From Methanoculleus sp. UBA430 (GTDB taxonomy: Archaea > Halobacteriota > Methanomicrobia > Methanomicrobiales > Methanoculleaceae), in NCBI RefSeq assembly GCF_002506585.1, contig NZ_DAXW01000009.1, positions 345,072 to 409,071 on the forward strand: DNA of 64,000 nt. The letters run 5' to 3'. Both the position numbers and the translations under genes were made by a program. Below, piece by piece: positions 7,526-16,638 of this stretch. Below the pieces are notes generated by a model. It saw only the letters and a program-made list of their open reading frames with translations, had not been told where the DNA came from and searched no databases. How positions within the stretch are numbered: position 1 is the first letter of the stretch; each line of letters opens with the position of its first letter.

Positions 7526-8558
7526 AGTGTATGTAATGGCTTCGTATTGCGATCAGGGAAAAATTGCGCTTTTGCTGGCACTTGAACGCTATTATAGAGC
7601 GCAGGGCAAAAAGGTGGCATGTTTACAAAGAATCAAAGGCCAATCGGATGTCGGGTTGTACTTGAAGGAGGGATGCTACCAGTATAGCCTCCCGCTTGAA
7701 GCGGTAAAAAGTCGAAGTGCACTTGAACGATGGTTGCCAAGAGGGTTCGATGTTTATATCATTGGGATTTCAACGGCTTATTCTCCCATCGGGGCAGCAT
7801 ACCTCGATCTTTTCTCAAATTATAACGAGATCATTCCCTACGATTGGCTTGGCAAATGGACGGAGTGCGTCAGCAATCTCATTAGATCTTATGCTCCTGA
7901 TCCCGACATTATTACGTTCTGGGAAGAGGCTCGTAACAGAAATCTTCAGGAGAAGAATGTCCTGGAAGTGGTTACCGGTGTACCCGAGCCTCTGGACAGC
8001 CCCTGTCTGGACGAAAAACGTGTTTTACATCTTCCGGAAGCGTTGGTATTCGATACGTTTGAACCGAGGATGACGCTTCCGCAGAGTAATAGGAATGCGA
8101 TTGCCGTGGGCGCTTTTCCCGGAGAGTTCTGGGATGTTTTCCCAGCTCTCAGGTGGTACGGGTATGACTATGTTCGATTCATCCAAAGACTTGAGGAAGA
8201 GAATTACGATCTGGCGATCATCGGGGAATGCAGCAACAGATCCTTAAGGTTGCCCATTAAACCGAAAGGTGCATCTGTCATCTGTTACCAGCCATCAGTT
8301 TATCCTCCCTATAATCAGCCTGAAACTGAGTTTCAATCCGGCAGAAACTTCAGACGAGTTTACGAAAACATACGGAAAAAACCTGTTGGTGCGCCTCTAG
8401 CGGGCAATGGATTCTCTTACAGAAATAATCAGAATAGGTTCTGGCTCTATCAGGCATATCCGGGGGCGGATATTGTCCGGCATGAGGATAGCGTTGTTTA
8501 CTGCAACGGATGGGTACTCCCCCAATACCTGATGCGGGACGGACTATTGGAGGTGTGA
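7518..8558 (+). CDS. Unrecognised 346-aa protein, possibly a degenerate BioD/CobB-type P-loop fold
   Basis: The start ATGAGTGAAG overlaps the end of the radical-SAM gene, so the two are translationally coupled. The opening, VYVMASYCDQGKIALLLALERYYRAQGKKVACLQ cut in two here at its weakest point, resembles in layout the dethiobiotin-synthetase/cobyrinate-synthase group (strand, glycine loop, helix, second strand). However, the loop SYCDQGKIAL lacks a complete Walker A. The second half (DLAIIGECSNRSLRLPIKPKG, PSVYPPYNQPE) matches nothing I can name. There is no signal peptide or membrane segment. It shares low GC with its neighbours. I assign no function beyond being part of the radical-SAM cassette. 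Confidence 0.75.
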   Translation: MSEVYVMASYCDQGKIALLLALERYYRAQGKKVACLQRIKGQSDVGLYLKEGCYQYSLPLEAVKSRSALERWLPRGFDVYIIGISTAYSPIGAAYLDLFSNYNEIIPYDWLGKWTECVSNLIRSYAPDPDIITFWEEARNRNLQEKNVLEVVTGVPEPLDSPCLDEKRVLHLPEALVFDTFEPRMTLPQSNRNAIAVGAFPGEFWDVFPALRWYGYDYVRFIQRLEEENYDLAIIGECSNRSLRLPIKPKGASVICYQPSVYPPYNQPETEFQSGRNFRRVYENIRKKPVGAPLAGNGFSYRNNQNRFWLYQAYPGADIVRHEDSVVYCNGWVLPQYLMRDGLLEV

Positions 8559-8560
8559 AT

Positions 8561-9046
8561 ATGGGAGGCGGTGGTTGGAGCAATTGGGGTGACTGGGCGA
8601 ATGTGCCAATTGGAGAATGTAGTGAAAATTCAAATCCAATCGAGCATAAAAATGCTGTATTAATGATTGAGGCAACATTATTTGAAAGACTGAGTGGAAG
8701 ACGTTATATTGAAGTGTACTGGAATGCCGGGGCATGCATTGGCATCTCTAGCGATCCTAATCAAATCCTTACTTCGTGTAATATAGAAATAAACATTACA
8801 GTGAGCTGGCCGTTAATAGGGATTCCTCCATTCGATTATCCGCATATATCACATACTTTCGATAACCAGTGTAGCAAATCCCAAACAGATGCTTTTGACG
8901 ACATCAGTGACACTGCAAGTTACTATGATGTTTCAGTAACACTGGACACAACATGCGACTACATACAAGTACTGGAGTTCCCCCCGATTCTCCTCCCCCA
9001 GCGCATTACGGACCAGGTGACCTGTTATTGTAGGATCTACCCTTGA
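8561..9046 (+). CDS. Small Gly-rich, Cys-containing protein; candidate substrate of the radical-SAM enzyme
   Basis: I choose the ATG at 8561 because GGAGGTG (8549-8555) sits just before it and the preceding gene stops at 8558. A longer in-frame start at 8510 would overlap that gene. The 161-aa product begins MGGGGWSNWGDWANVP, has seven cysteines and ends in TCYCRIYP. The middle is strand-rich and hydrophilic with no membrane helix, and there is no Sec signal. It matches no family I know. Position directly after the radical-SAM pair with a strong RBS suggests it is the expressed partner or substrate. Codon use is the most AT-rich in the window. Confidence 0.7.
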   Translation: MGGGGWSNWGDWANVPIGECSENSNPIEHKNAVLMIEATLFERLSGRRYIEVYWNAGACIGISSDPNQILTSCNIEINITVSWPLIGIPPFDYPHISHTFDNQCSKSQTDAFDDISDTASYYDVSVTLDTTCDYIQVLEFPPILLPQRITDQVTCYCRIYP

Positions 9047-9078
9047 AACACTCCAAAATTATAAAAACCGGTGAATAT

Positions 9079-9771
9079 ATGCCCCCTCTGCAGGAAATCG
9101 CTTCCCCCCGGATAACCTCATTTTTCCGACAGTTGAAACTGCTCTGCCTTTCTCCTGATAAATTTTTTGCAGAACGTTCAACCAGGCCCGTCAACCTGAA
9201 AACTCCGTTCCTGATCGTCTGCGGCCTATTCCTGGTTGAGATCGGCGGCAATTACGATACAATCACCGCGTACACCCGAACGCTGGAGCTCGCCGACCCG
9301 TCCGCGTACCCGATCGTATACGTGGGCCTGGCTGCAACGGCTCTCTCACCGTTCCTGGCATGGATATCTTACTCGGCAGTCTTCTACGGGGTATCATACC
9401 TGTATAGAGGCCGGGGCACGTTTCTCCGGACGCTGGTCTATGTGGGATACGGATGCGCGCCCCTGATCATCGGCGGCCTCCTCCACCTGGTCCTCTTCCA
9501 GTTCGTCTCCCTGCCGGTGCAGGACCATTTCATTCCCGCTCGCGTGGCAGCGCATGCAACCACCGTAGCGCTGATCGATGCAGGAATTGCGATTCCTGTT
9601 CTCCTCTGGTGCGGATTCCTCTGGACCGCAGGTATGCGTCACGCACGAAGTCTCTCTGCTCGTCAGGCACTGGTGACGGTCTTCGTTCCCGTGGGGCTGA
9701 CGATCGGTGCGAAGATCGTATGGCTTCTATGGAAACTGGCATCAGTAGCCGGACTGTATACAGGATTGTGA
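9079..9771 (+). CDS. Yip1-family integral membrane protein
   Basis: The 230-aa protein has a polar N-terminus (FFRQLKLLCLSPDKFFAERS) followed by about five hydrophobic segments, the layout of archaeal and bacterial YIP1/DUF1282 proteins. These start with a conserved phrase near a Pro-Asp-x-Phe-Phe motif and sit in the cytoplasmic membrane. I take the ATG at 9079, preceded by GGTGA. An in-frame TTG at 9043 overlaps the previous gene's stop. Methanogens often place Yip1 proteins beside secreted beta-propeller or lipoprotein genes, as here, where the next gene starts 2 nt after the stop. Its role is unknown. Confidence 0.8.
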   Translation: MPPLQEIASPRITSFFRQLKLLCLSPDKFFAERSTRPVNLKTPFLIVCGLFLVEIGGNYDTITAYTRTLELADPSAYPIVYVGLAATALSPFLAWISYSAVFYGVSYLYRGRGTFLRTLVYVGYGCAPLIIGGLLHLVLFQFVSLPVQDHFIPARVAAHATTVALIDAGIAIPVLLWCGFLWTAGMRHARSLSARQALVTVFVPVGLTIGAKIVWLLWKLASVAGLYTGL

Positions 9772-9773
9772 AT

Positions 9774-10946
9774 ATGACAAAATCCAGTATGACCCTGAAA
9801 ACGATCTGTATCGTCCTGCTGCTGATCGCGTGCATTCTCCCGGCAGCGGCTGCACCCGTTGTTCAACTGACAAACGATTCGGCATTCGATGCGTATCCTT
9901 TCTGGTCGCCGGACGGTGCCAGGATCGCCTTCGTCTCATCCGACGGAGTCCATGCCGGCATCCGGGTGATGGAGCGCGACGGCCAAAACCCGGTATCGGT
10001 GACGGACGACCGTTCGTGGAATCTCTTCACCGAATTCGATCCCTGGTCGCCGGACGGGAAGAAACTCCTCTTCCTCTCCGATGACGGAGGAGGGCTCGAC
10101 CTCTGGACGATGAACCCTGACGGGACCGGGAGGGTGCGCCTGACCGAAGGCGGCCGCATCACCCCCAGTCCGGGGCTCTCCGGCTACGGGGCGGACTGGA
10201 GCAGCGATGGGAGGCGGATAGTCTATACCTCCTGCCTCTTTGAGAATGCGGCCATCCAGGAAGGGTCGCCTGCGGTGAACCTCTCGGCCATCCGCACGGA
10301 AGCGAATATCTGGATCATGGACGCGGACGGCGGCAACAAAAAACCGCTGATGACCGATGGAGATGCGCGCCTGCCCCTGTGGCAGCCGCACGGGGACAGG
10401 ATTGCATACCTCTCGGACGGGTCGGGAAACCGGGAGATCTGGGTCATGCAGAGCGACGGAACGGGCAAGGCACAGGTGACGTTCAGCGAGGGGAATGTGT
10501 CCGAATATGCCTGGTCCCCGGACAGTACCAGGATCGCCTACGTCGTCGCGGCACCGCCGGAGACGTGGCCGGAGTTCTCTCTCTGGGTTATCAATAGCGA
10601 CGGATCGGGTTCGGAGCAATTGACAACCGGAAACTGGGACAGATCACCGGTCTGGTCTCCGGACGGTGCCAGGATCGCCTTCCGGTCGGAATCGCGGAAC
10701 CAGACGCTCTGGGTGATGGAGAGCGACGGCTCCGGCCTCGCACCCCTCGATACTGACAATTCGGCATACATGATGCAGCAGTGGTCTCCCGACGGCACGA
10801 CGATCGTCGTGAGCGACCTAAACGACCTGTATGCAATCCGGCTCGAAGATCCGGCGGCACCTGCGTCTCCGGGATTTGAGGCGATTTTTGCGGCTGTGGC
10901 ACTGCTCCTCGTGGTACGTCTGCTCGGACTGCGAAAACAGGAATGA
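9774..10946 (+). CDS. Secreted TolB/WD40-like beta-propeller with PGF-type C-terminal sorting tail
   Basis: The ATG at 9774 lies 2 nt after the Yip1 stop and gives 390 aa. An N-terminal signal (residues about 6-27, ICIVLLLIACILPAAAA) is followed by at least seven repeats of the form W-S-P-D-G-x-x-I-A-F/Y, as in the PD40 repeats of TolB. The tail ASPGFEAIFAAVALLLVV plus RLLGLRKQE is a PGF-CTERM signal: the tripeptide, a hydrophobic helix and basic residues. This predicts processing by archaeosortase A and lipid anchoring at the cell surface. Two repeats are almost identical at DNA level (9901-9930 and 10651-10680, one difference), a sign of recent internal duplication or conversion. Ligand unknown. 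Confidence 0.88.
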   Translation: MTKSSMTLKTICIVLLLIACILPAAAAPVVQLTNDSAFDAYPFWSPDGARIAFVSSDGVHAGIRVMERDGQNPVSVTDDRSWNLFTEFDPWSPDGKKLLFLSDDGGGLDLWTMNPDGTGRVRLTEGGRITPSPGLSGYGADWSSDGRRIVYTSCLFENAAIQEGSPAVNLSAIRTEANIWIMDADGGNKKPLMTDGDARLPLWQPHGDRIAYLSDGSGNREIWVMQSDGTGKAQVTFSEGNVSEYAWSPDSTRIAYVVAAPPETWPEFSLWVINSDGSGSEQLTTGNWDRSPVWSPDGARIAFRSESRNQTLWVMESDGSGLAPLDTDNSAYMMQQWSPDGTTIVVSDLNDLYAIRLEDPAAPASPGFEAIFAAVALLLVVRLLGLRKQE

Positions 10947-11081
10947 GGGGGAGCGGGAACGTGCCGCATGAAGACGATTTACCGGCGGAGCGCGACGCGT
11001 TAACGGGCTGCGCATCTGACGACGCTCGAGCTCCGTTTCTGCCGAAACGTCGCTTATCGCCATCCGCCATCTTCACGCCGC

Positions 11082-14000
11082 TCACCCCTTCCTCCGCGCT
11101 CCCTGCAGCGCCTTTGCATCATTCACAGTCACCACGCGGACCGCGCCGCCCTGGACGTCGCCGCCGGCATCGCCCATCCGATCTTCGATCCAGCCTTCAA
11201 TCTCCAGATACGCCGCCTGCAGCCCCTTGAGGACGTCCGGGTCGGCATCCCAGAGGCCGCGTTTGTGCCCCTCAAGCAGCCGCCTCCCGATCTCCTCGAG
11301 CGCCCAGGGGTTCTCGTCCGCGAAGAACTGCCTCATCTCCGGGTCGAGGACAAACGTGCGGGTGATATCGTCGAAGATACGGTCGTCCACCTCCTGCGTC
11401 GTCGCCTCCCACCCATAGACAGTGCCCACCTGCCGGGAGATGTCCCCGGCACCCTTGTAGCCGTGCCGCTTCATCCCCTCGATCCACTTCGGGTTGAGGA
11501 GTTTCGCCCTGACGACCCGCCGTACCTCCTCGGCAAGCGTCCTGACCTCCACGCGATCCCGGTCGCGCGTATCGCCGTAATAGGCGGACACGTCCTGCTT
11601 CGAGAGAGCCCTCGCGGCTCCGGTCAGCCCGCCGTGCGCCCCGAAGTAGCAGCAGCACCCAAGAAGGTCGTACTCGTCGGTCACCGTCTTGTTGAAGGTG
11701 AGGTCGATGGTGGCAAGTTGTGCGGAGAAGGTCTCACGGGACACTTCACCGAAGTTGCTCCGTCCGTAGGCATAACTGTTCCACCGGACAAAGACCTCCG
11801 CAAGGTCCGCATCCTCCTTCCAGGCCGATGCATAAACCGCCAGGCTGACGCCGTTGCCATAGGTGCCCGGCCCGCTCCCGAAGATACGGGCCGTCCCGCT
11901 CCCCTGGAGGGCGTGCTTCCGCACGAAGTTCATCTCGGGCGGCTCGTCCAGTATGGCGACCTCCCGGATAGCGTCGTCCAGGAGTTCGATACAGGTGTAG
12001 AAGCAGTCACGAAGGATCCCGCTCATCCTGACGGTGACGTCGATCCTCGGGCGTCCGAGTTGTTCAAGCGGAATCACGTGGTAGGACCTGACCCTGCCGT
12101 CCGTCCAGATTGGCTCGACCCCGATGAGGGAGAAGATCTGCGCAAGCTGCTCGCCGTCGGCCCACATAACATCGGATGCCATCCAGTACATACCGATATT
12201 CTCAGGGATCCGCCCGTGCTCGCCGACGTACTTCGCAACGACGCTATCCGCAAGCCGCATCCCGATCCGCCACGCGGCGTGGGTGGGAACCCGGAAGGGG
12301 TCAAGCGAGTAGAAGTTCCGCCCGGTGGGGAGCACCTCGGGTTTACCTCGCGTGATCAGCCCGGAGGGACCCGGCGCGATATAGCCCCCCGCGCAACCCG
12401 AGAGCAGGCTCCCGATCTCGTCGGAGTCGTCTATCCGCGCTGCAAGATCGAGGACGCCGGCCCGGATCGTTTCGAGTGCTTCCGGATCGCGCCGGACGAG
12501 AAGGCCGGAGAGCGCCCGTTCCACCGCCCGGTCGGGGAGATCTCCCTCCAGGAACGCGGCAATCAGGCTCTTTGCCGCGGCTTCGGCGTCCCGCAGCAGG
12601 GCATCGTCCGTAACGGAAGCGTCGTGCCCCATCATCCGGAGCACCGCGCCCCTCACCTCGCCGGTATACCGCATGATGGCATGGACGAACTCCACCCGGC
12701 GCTCGCCCTCCGGCACCTCCCCGAAGATGTGCATCCCCTCGGGGATCCGGGTATCGGCGATCCGGGTTACAGCGGTATGGGCGGCATCGACCACATCCTC
12801 GAACGAAGATCCGTGTTCGCGCAGGGCGCGAAGCCCGATCTCGTCGGCGATGCCGGTCTGCTCCAGGAGTTCGGCGATGGTGTGTTCGAGCGCGTGCGCC
12901 CTTGCCCGGTCGACGTCTTTTGCCCGGCGATAGTCCGCGATCTGCTCTTCGAGTTCCTTCAACCCCGCATAGAGGTCGCTCGCGACCATCACCGTCTGCA
13001 TGTGGTCGACGAGGGTCGCATAGCTCCGCCGCTTGGCGAGCGTTCCCTCCGGCGGGTTGTCGGCATTGTAGATGTAGAGGTGGGGCACGGTCCCGATGGC
13101 GATATCGGGAAAACAGGCATCCGAAGGGGCGACCGATTTGCCGGGCAGGAATTCGAAATTCCCGTGCGTGCCGACATGGACGATCACGTCCGCACCGAAC
13201 GTCTCCTCGATGTAGCGGTAGGTCGCAAGGTATTGGTGGGTCGGCGGAACGCCCGGGTCGTGGAGGATCCGACAGACCTCTCCGTCGCACCGCGGGCCGG
13301 CGCACCCGCGCTTGGGCTGGACGCAGACGATCGCGTTCCCGTAACGCACCCCGGTGACGACGATCCTTCCCTCGTGAACCATCGCCGGCGGGACACCGTC
13401 CATCTCCTCGCCCGGCGGCCGGCCCCACGCCTCACAGATACGGGTCCGGACATCGGGAGGGAGCGTCTCGAACCAGGCGGCATACTCCCCGGGTTCCACC
13501 AGCGCAAGGGCGCCGCCACGGGAGACGATCTCCGCAACCGACGTCCAGCGGAAGTCGCTGATGGCTTTCCGATCCATGATAGTCTCGATCAGGGCTTTTC
13601 CACTCTCCGGGCATTCGACCGCATATCCCCGGTCGCGCATCGCTTCGAGGATTCTTGCGACGCTCTCCAGCGTGTCGAGGTGCGCCCCGGCCCCGACCGA
13701 CGCCTCGACCGAGGCACAGGGCTTGTTGTGGAGGATAAAAGCCACCCGCCTCTCTGCGGCGGGTCTGGACGCAAGATCGACCCACTTCTTGACCCTGCCT
13801 ACGAACTTCTCCACCCGCTCGGCGATGGGAACGTGCCGCTCGCCCTCCGTGCCCGCCTGGTCGCGGCTCTCCGCGGCACCGAGCGGCACCATCTCGATTA
13901 CACCGAAAAACTCGGGCATCGCAACGTACCAGGAGACGTCGCTCCCGCGCATCCCCTCGGTATCGGCTCTCCACTCGGCTTCAGTCCGGTGATAGAGAAT

Positions 14001-14783
14001 CAGGGGGTGAAAAACAGGTACGCCGAGTTTCGCGAGCGCCTCGGTGAAGGCATCGGCGTCACGGGGAGGGGTGAACGTTCTTGCGTCGATGAGCGCAGAG
14101 ATCCGGCCCGCAAAGAAGGTGTCTATCACCTCCCGATCCGACCGCGCCCCGATCTCCTTATCGGACACCCCGAAGCAGAATACCGGGAGAACGTCGTAAT
14201 TCCTCTCAAGTTCCCGTATCAGGGCATCCTCGACGGCCAGATCCCCGTTCACCCAGTGCGTCCGGGAAAAAAGGATGCCGACGCGGATGCGGTGCCGGGA
14301 CGGATACCAGGCGAGGTACACGTCCGGGTCGTCGAAGACCGCACCGACGTCCGGGTGATAGATCCCCTCCCAGCGAGTCTTATGCGGCGGGTCGTAGACG
14401 ACGTCCGCCCCAACCACCTCCGCCTGGACGTACCGGATCAGGTTCCCGATGTTCAGAGGTCCGCCATAGAGGAAGTAGGTGCTCACCGTGGAGACGACGG
14501 CAAGCGGGACGGTCGAGGCCGACCAGGAGGCGTCGGTGTAGCCGAACGCTATCACCGGAATGCCCTCCGCGAGACCGCCCAGGATCTCGTCCCAGACGGG
14601 GTCGTGCGACGGATGGACTAAAACGACGTCCGATCCGTTGCACGACTCGATGCACCTCTCCCGCTTCTCTGAATCGTCCGTCAGTTCATGGAACTGCCAC
14701 GCGGCAAGGTCGATCCCCATCTCCCGCGCTACACTGGAAAACTGCAGCAGTTCGCTGCCCCAGGCTACGATTGTTACTCTCAT
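11082..14783 (-). CDS. cobN: CobN-like cobaltochelatase/magnesium-chelatase large subunit
   Basis: The 1233-aa protein is the tetrapyrrole-binding large subunit of a class I chelatase (CobN/BchH). The CobN signature HVGTHGNFEFLPGK lies near residue 535 and a second conserved block, ARIFGSGPGTYGNG, near 965. It needs ATPase partners of the I and D type, supplied by the fused protein at 2764-4779. The gene is the last of a five-gene minus-strand operon whose upstream members form an ABC importer; its ATG overlaps the stop of the ATPase gene by 4 nt. Linkage to an importer suggests the pathway handles imported cobalt or a corrinoid precursor, but CobN paralogues in methanogens are often of unproven specificity. 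It is cytoplasmic. Confidence 0.93.
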   Translation of the reverse strand: MRVTIVAWGSELLQFSSVAREMGIDLAAWQFHELTDDSEKRERCIESCNGSDVVLVHPSHDPVWDEILGGLAEGIPVIAFGYTDASWSASTVPLAVVSTVSTYFLYGGPLNIGNLIRYVQAEVVGADVVYDPPHKTRWEGIYHPDVGAVFDDPDVYLAWYPSRHRIRVGILFSRTHWVNGDLAVEDALIRELERNYDVLPVFCFGVSDKEIGARSDREVIDTFFAGRISALIDARTFTPPRDADAFTEALAKLGVPVFHPLILYHRTEAEWRADTEGMRGSDVSWYVAMPEFFGVIEMVPLGAAESRDQAGTEGERHVPIAERVEKFVGRVKKWVDLASRPAAERRVAFILHNKPCASVEASVGAGAHLDTLESVARILEAMRDRGYAVECPESGKALIETIMDRKAISDFRWTSVAEIVSRGGALALVEPGEYAAWFETLPPDVRTRICEAWGRPPGEEMDGVPPAMVHEGRIVVTGVRYGNAIVCVQPKRGCAGPRCDGEVCRILHDPGVPPTHQYLATYRYIEETFGADVIVHVGTHGNFEFLPGKSVAPSDACFPDIAIGTVPHLYIYNADNPPEGTLAKRRSYATLVDHMQTVMVASDLYAGLKELEEQIADYRRAKDVDRARAHALEHTIAELLEQTGIADEIGLRALREHGSSFEDVVDAAHTAVTRIADTRIPEGMHIFGEVPEGERRVEFVHAIMRYTGEVRGAVLRMMGHDASVTDDALLRDAEAAAKSLIAAFLEGDLPDRAVERALSGLLVRRDPEALETIRAGVLDLAARIDDSDEIGSLLSGCAGGYIAPGPSGLITRGKPEVLPTGRNFYSLDPFRVPTHAAWRIGMRLADSVVAKYVGEHGRIPENIGMYWMASDVMWADGEQLAQIFSLIGVEPIWTDGRVRSYHVIPLEQLGRPRIDVTVRMSGILRDCFYTCIELLDDAIREVAILDEPPEMNFVRKHALQGSGTARIFGSGPGTYGNGVSLAVYASAWKEDADLAEVFVRWNSYAYGRSNFGEVSRETFSAQLATIDLTFNKTVTDEYDLLGCCCYFGAHGGLTGAARALSKQDVSAYYGDTRDRDRVEVRTLAEEVRRVVRAKLLNPKWIEGMKRHGYKGAGDISRQVGTVYGWEATTQEVDDRIFDDITRTFVLDPEMRQFFADENPWALEEIGRRLLEGHKRGLWDADPDVLKGLQAAYLEIEGWIEDRMGDAGGDVQGGAVRVVTVNDAKALQGARRKG

Positions 14784-15577
14784 AGGATCTCCGCCAGATT
14801 ATCATTCTCCAACGGCCGGAGGGGGACCACGTACGGAACCCCCATCTCGTCCTTCACGACCGCCTCGATTCCATAGACTGCGCGCATCATTCCCCCGGTC
14901 AGGAGAGAAGACGGCGCCCCCTGCCCGAGCACCCGCCCCTCCTTCAGCATCATGATCCGGTGACAGTAGCGGGCGGCAAGGTTCAGGTCATGGATCGCCG
15001 CCACCACTGCAAGCCGGTGTTCTTCCGCAAGCCGGGCGAGGAGGGCCATCACCTCGATCTGGTTGCGCATATCAAGCGCGCTCGTCGGTTCGTCGAGGAG
15101 GAGGAGCCGGGCGTCCTGCGCGAGCGCCCGCGCGATCAGCACCCGCTGCCGCTCCCCTCCCGAGAGGCGGTCGACCCTGCGGGACGCAAAGCCGCCGATA
15201 TCGAGGAGGGCAAGCGCCTCCGAGACCTTCCATTTATCCTCCTCGGAGACGCTCCACCGCAGGTGCGGCCGCCTGCCCATCAGGATGGTCTCAAAGACCG
15301 TCGCAGAACTGGAGATGCCGCCGTTCTGCGGAACATAAGCAATAGTCCGCGCGATCTCCGTCCGGCTCATCGAGGAAAGGTCGCGCCCGTCGAGACGGAG
15401 GTCTCCTTCCGGGTCGAGGATCCGGTCCAGGCACCGGATCAGCGTCGTCTTCCCGGACCCGTTCGGCCCGACGAGCCCGAGGACTTCCCCCCTATCGAGT
15501 GAGAACGAGACGTCCGCAAGCGCCTGCCGATCGCGGTACGAGAACGAGAGTCCGCGCGCGCAGAGCAGGGGCGCCAT
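14780..15577 (-). CDS. FecE/BtuD-type ABC transporter ATP-binding protein
   Basis: The 265-aa ATPase energises the adjacent importer. Walker A GPNGSGKTT is at 37-45, the Q-loop in AYVPQNG near 80-86, the ABC signature LSGGERQRV at 138-146 and Walker B LLLLDEPTS at 158-166. The family handles ferric siderophores, heme or cobalamin. Its last 4 nt overlap the cobN start and its first base coincides with the end of the permease gene, so all are translated in sequence. Confidence 0.95.
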   Translation of the reverse strand: MAPLLCARGLSFSYRDRQALADVSFSLDRGEVLGLVGPNGSGKTTLIRCLDRILDPEGDLRLDGRDLSSMSRTEIARTIAYVPQNGGISSSATVFETILMGRRPHLRWSVSEEDKWKVSEALALLDIGGFASRRVDRLSGGERQRVLIARALAQDARLLLLDEPTSALDMRNQIEVMALLARLAEEHRLAVVAAIHDLNLAARYCHRIMMLKEGRVLGQGAPSSLLTGGMMRAVYGIEAVVKDEMGVPYVVPLRPLENDNLAEIL

Positions 15578-16638
15578 CAGACATCCCTCCTGCGCATGAA
15601 GAGGTAGAGGAAGAACGGGATGCCGAGGAACGCCGTCATGATCCCGACCGGGATGATCGCCCCGGCGATTGCCGTGCGGGCGAGGCAGTCGGCGCCGAGG
15701 AGGAGAACAGCTCCCACGAGCCCGGATGCGGGGATGAGGGTCCGATAGTCGGCCCCGATCGCCATCCGGGTGATATGGGGCGCGACCAACCCGATGAACC
15801 CTATAGTGCCGGTGAAGCAGATGATCACCGCCGTCACGAGGGATGCGGCAAGCATGAACCCGGCCATGGACCGCTCCACCGGCACGCCGAGGCTTTTGGC
15901 CACCTCGTCACCTTCGGCGAGGGCGTTGAGGTCCCACGCGCGCCAGAGGAGGGGCGGGACGACGGCAGCGACGACGACCGCCACGATCGCCAGTTTCGGC
16001 CAGGACGACTTGTCCAGGGACCCGAACATCCAGAAGACGACCTCCTGCACCTTCTCGGAGGTCCCCAGGTACTGGAGGAACGAGGTGATAGCCGAGAAGA
16101 GGTACATGAGTGCGATCCCGGCGAGGATCATCGTCTCGCTCCCCAGGCCCTTCAGGCGGGCCATGCCGTAGATGGCGCCCGCGGCGAGCATGGCGAAGAG
16201 AAAGGCGTTGCCGATGACGAGGTAGCCGGAGAGGAAACCGGCCCCGAGGATGATGGCGATCGAGGCGCCGCACGAGGCGGCGGAGGCGATCCCGAGCGTG
16301 AAGGGGCTCGCGAGCGGGTTTCTGAGGACCCCCTGCATCACCGTGCCGGCGATCGCAAGACCGAACCCCGCCACGATCGCGAAGAGCACGCGATGCAGCC
16401 GCCAGCCCCAGACGATCCCGACGGCGTTGGACTCGACCATCCGGTCCGGCAGGTCGACCACTCCGGGGAAGAGCCCGGCGAGGATGGCGAGGTAGGAGTC
16501 GGCGACCGGGAGGTCCGCCGATCCGAGGGTCACGGCGACCCCGACAAGCGCTACAAGGATCAGAATGAGGCCTGCGATGAAGAGCGCCCTCTTCTCCGTG
16601 AGCTTTTCGTACTCCAGTCTGCCGAAGTCGGTCATCAT
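15577..16638 (-). CDS. FecCD/BtuC-family ABC transporter permease
   Basis: The 353-aa protein has about nine to ten hydrophobic segments and typical FecCD phrases (GTVMQGVLRNPLASPFTLGI, GLVAPHITRMAIGADYR, ADCLARTA). It forms the membrane channel, probably as a homodimer, for the importer made with the ATPase and binding protein on either side. The first bases overlap the end of the binding-protein gene (ATGA). Substrate cannot be read directly; iron-siderophore, cobalamin and corrinoid are all compatible. Confidence 0.95.
   Translation of the reverse strand: MMTDFGRLEYEKLTEKRALFIAGLILILVALVGVAVTLGSADLPVADSYLAILAGLFPGVVDLPDRMVESNAVGIVWGWRLHRVLFAIVAGFGLAIAGTVMQGVLRNPLASPFTLGIASAASCGASIAIILGAGFLSGYLVIGNAFLFAMLAAGAIYGMARLKGLGSETMILAGIALMYLFSAITSFLQYLGTSEKVQEVVFWMFGSLDKSSWPKLAIVAVVVAAVVPPLLWRAWDLNALAEGDEVAKSLGVPVERSMAGFMLAASLVTAVIICFTGTIGFIGLVAPHITRMAIGADYRTLIPASGLVGAVLLLGADCLARTAIAGAIIPVGIMTAFLGIPFFLYLFMRRRDV

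Noticed and set aside
8561..8600. WSNWGDW at the start of the Gly-rich protein as a thrombospondin-type repeat
   Set aside because: The W-x-x-W-x-x-W spacing is present but the rest of the thrombospondin fold, including its cysteine pattern, is not.
11265..14621. A 1118-codon open frame on the plus strand opposite cobN
   Set aside because: It is antisense to a clear CobN gene, has a Pro/Arg/Asp-rich composition with no motifs, and results from GC-rich third codon positions.
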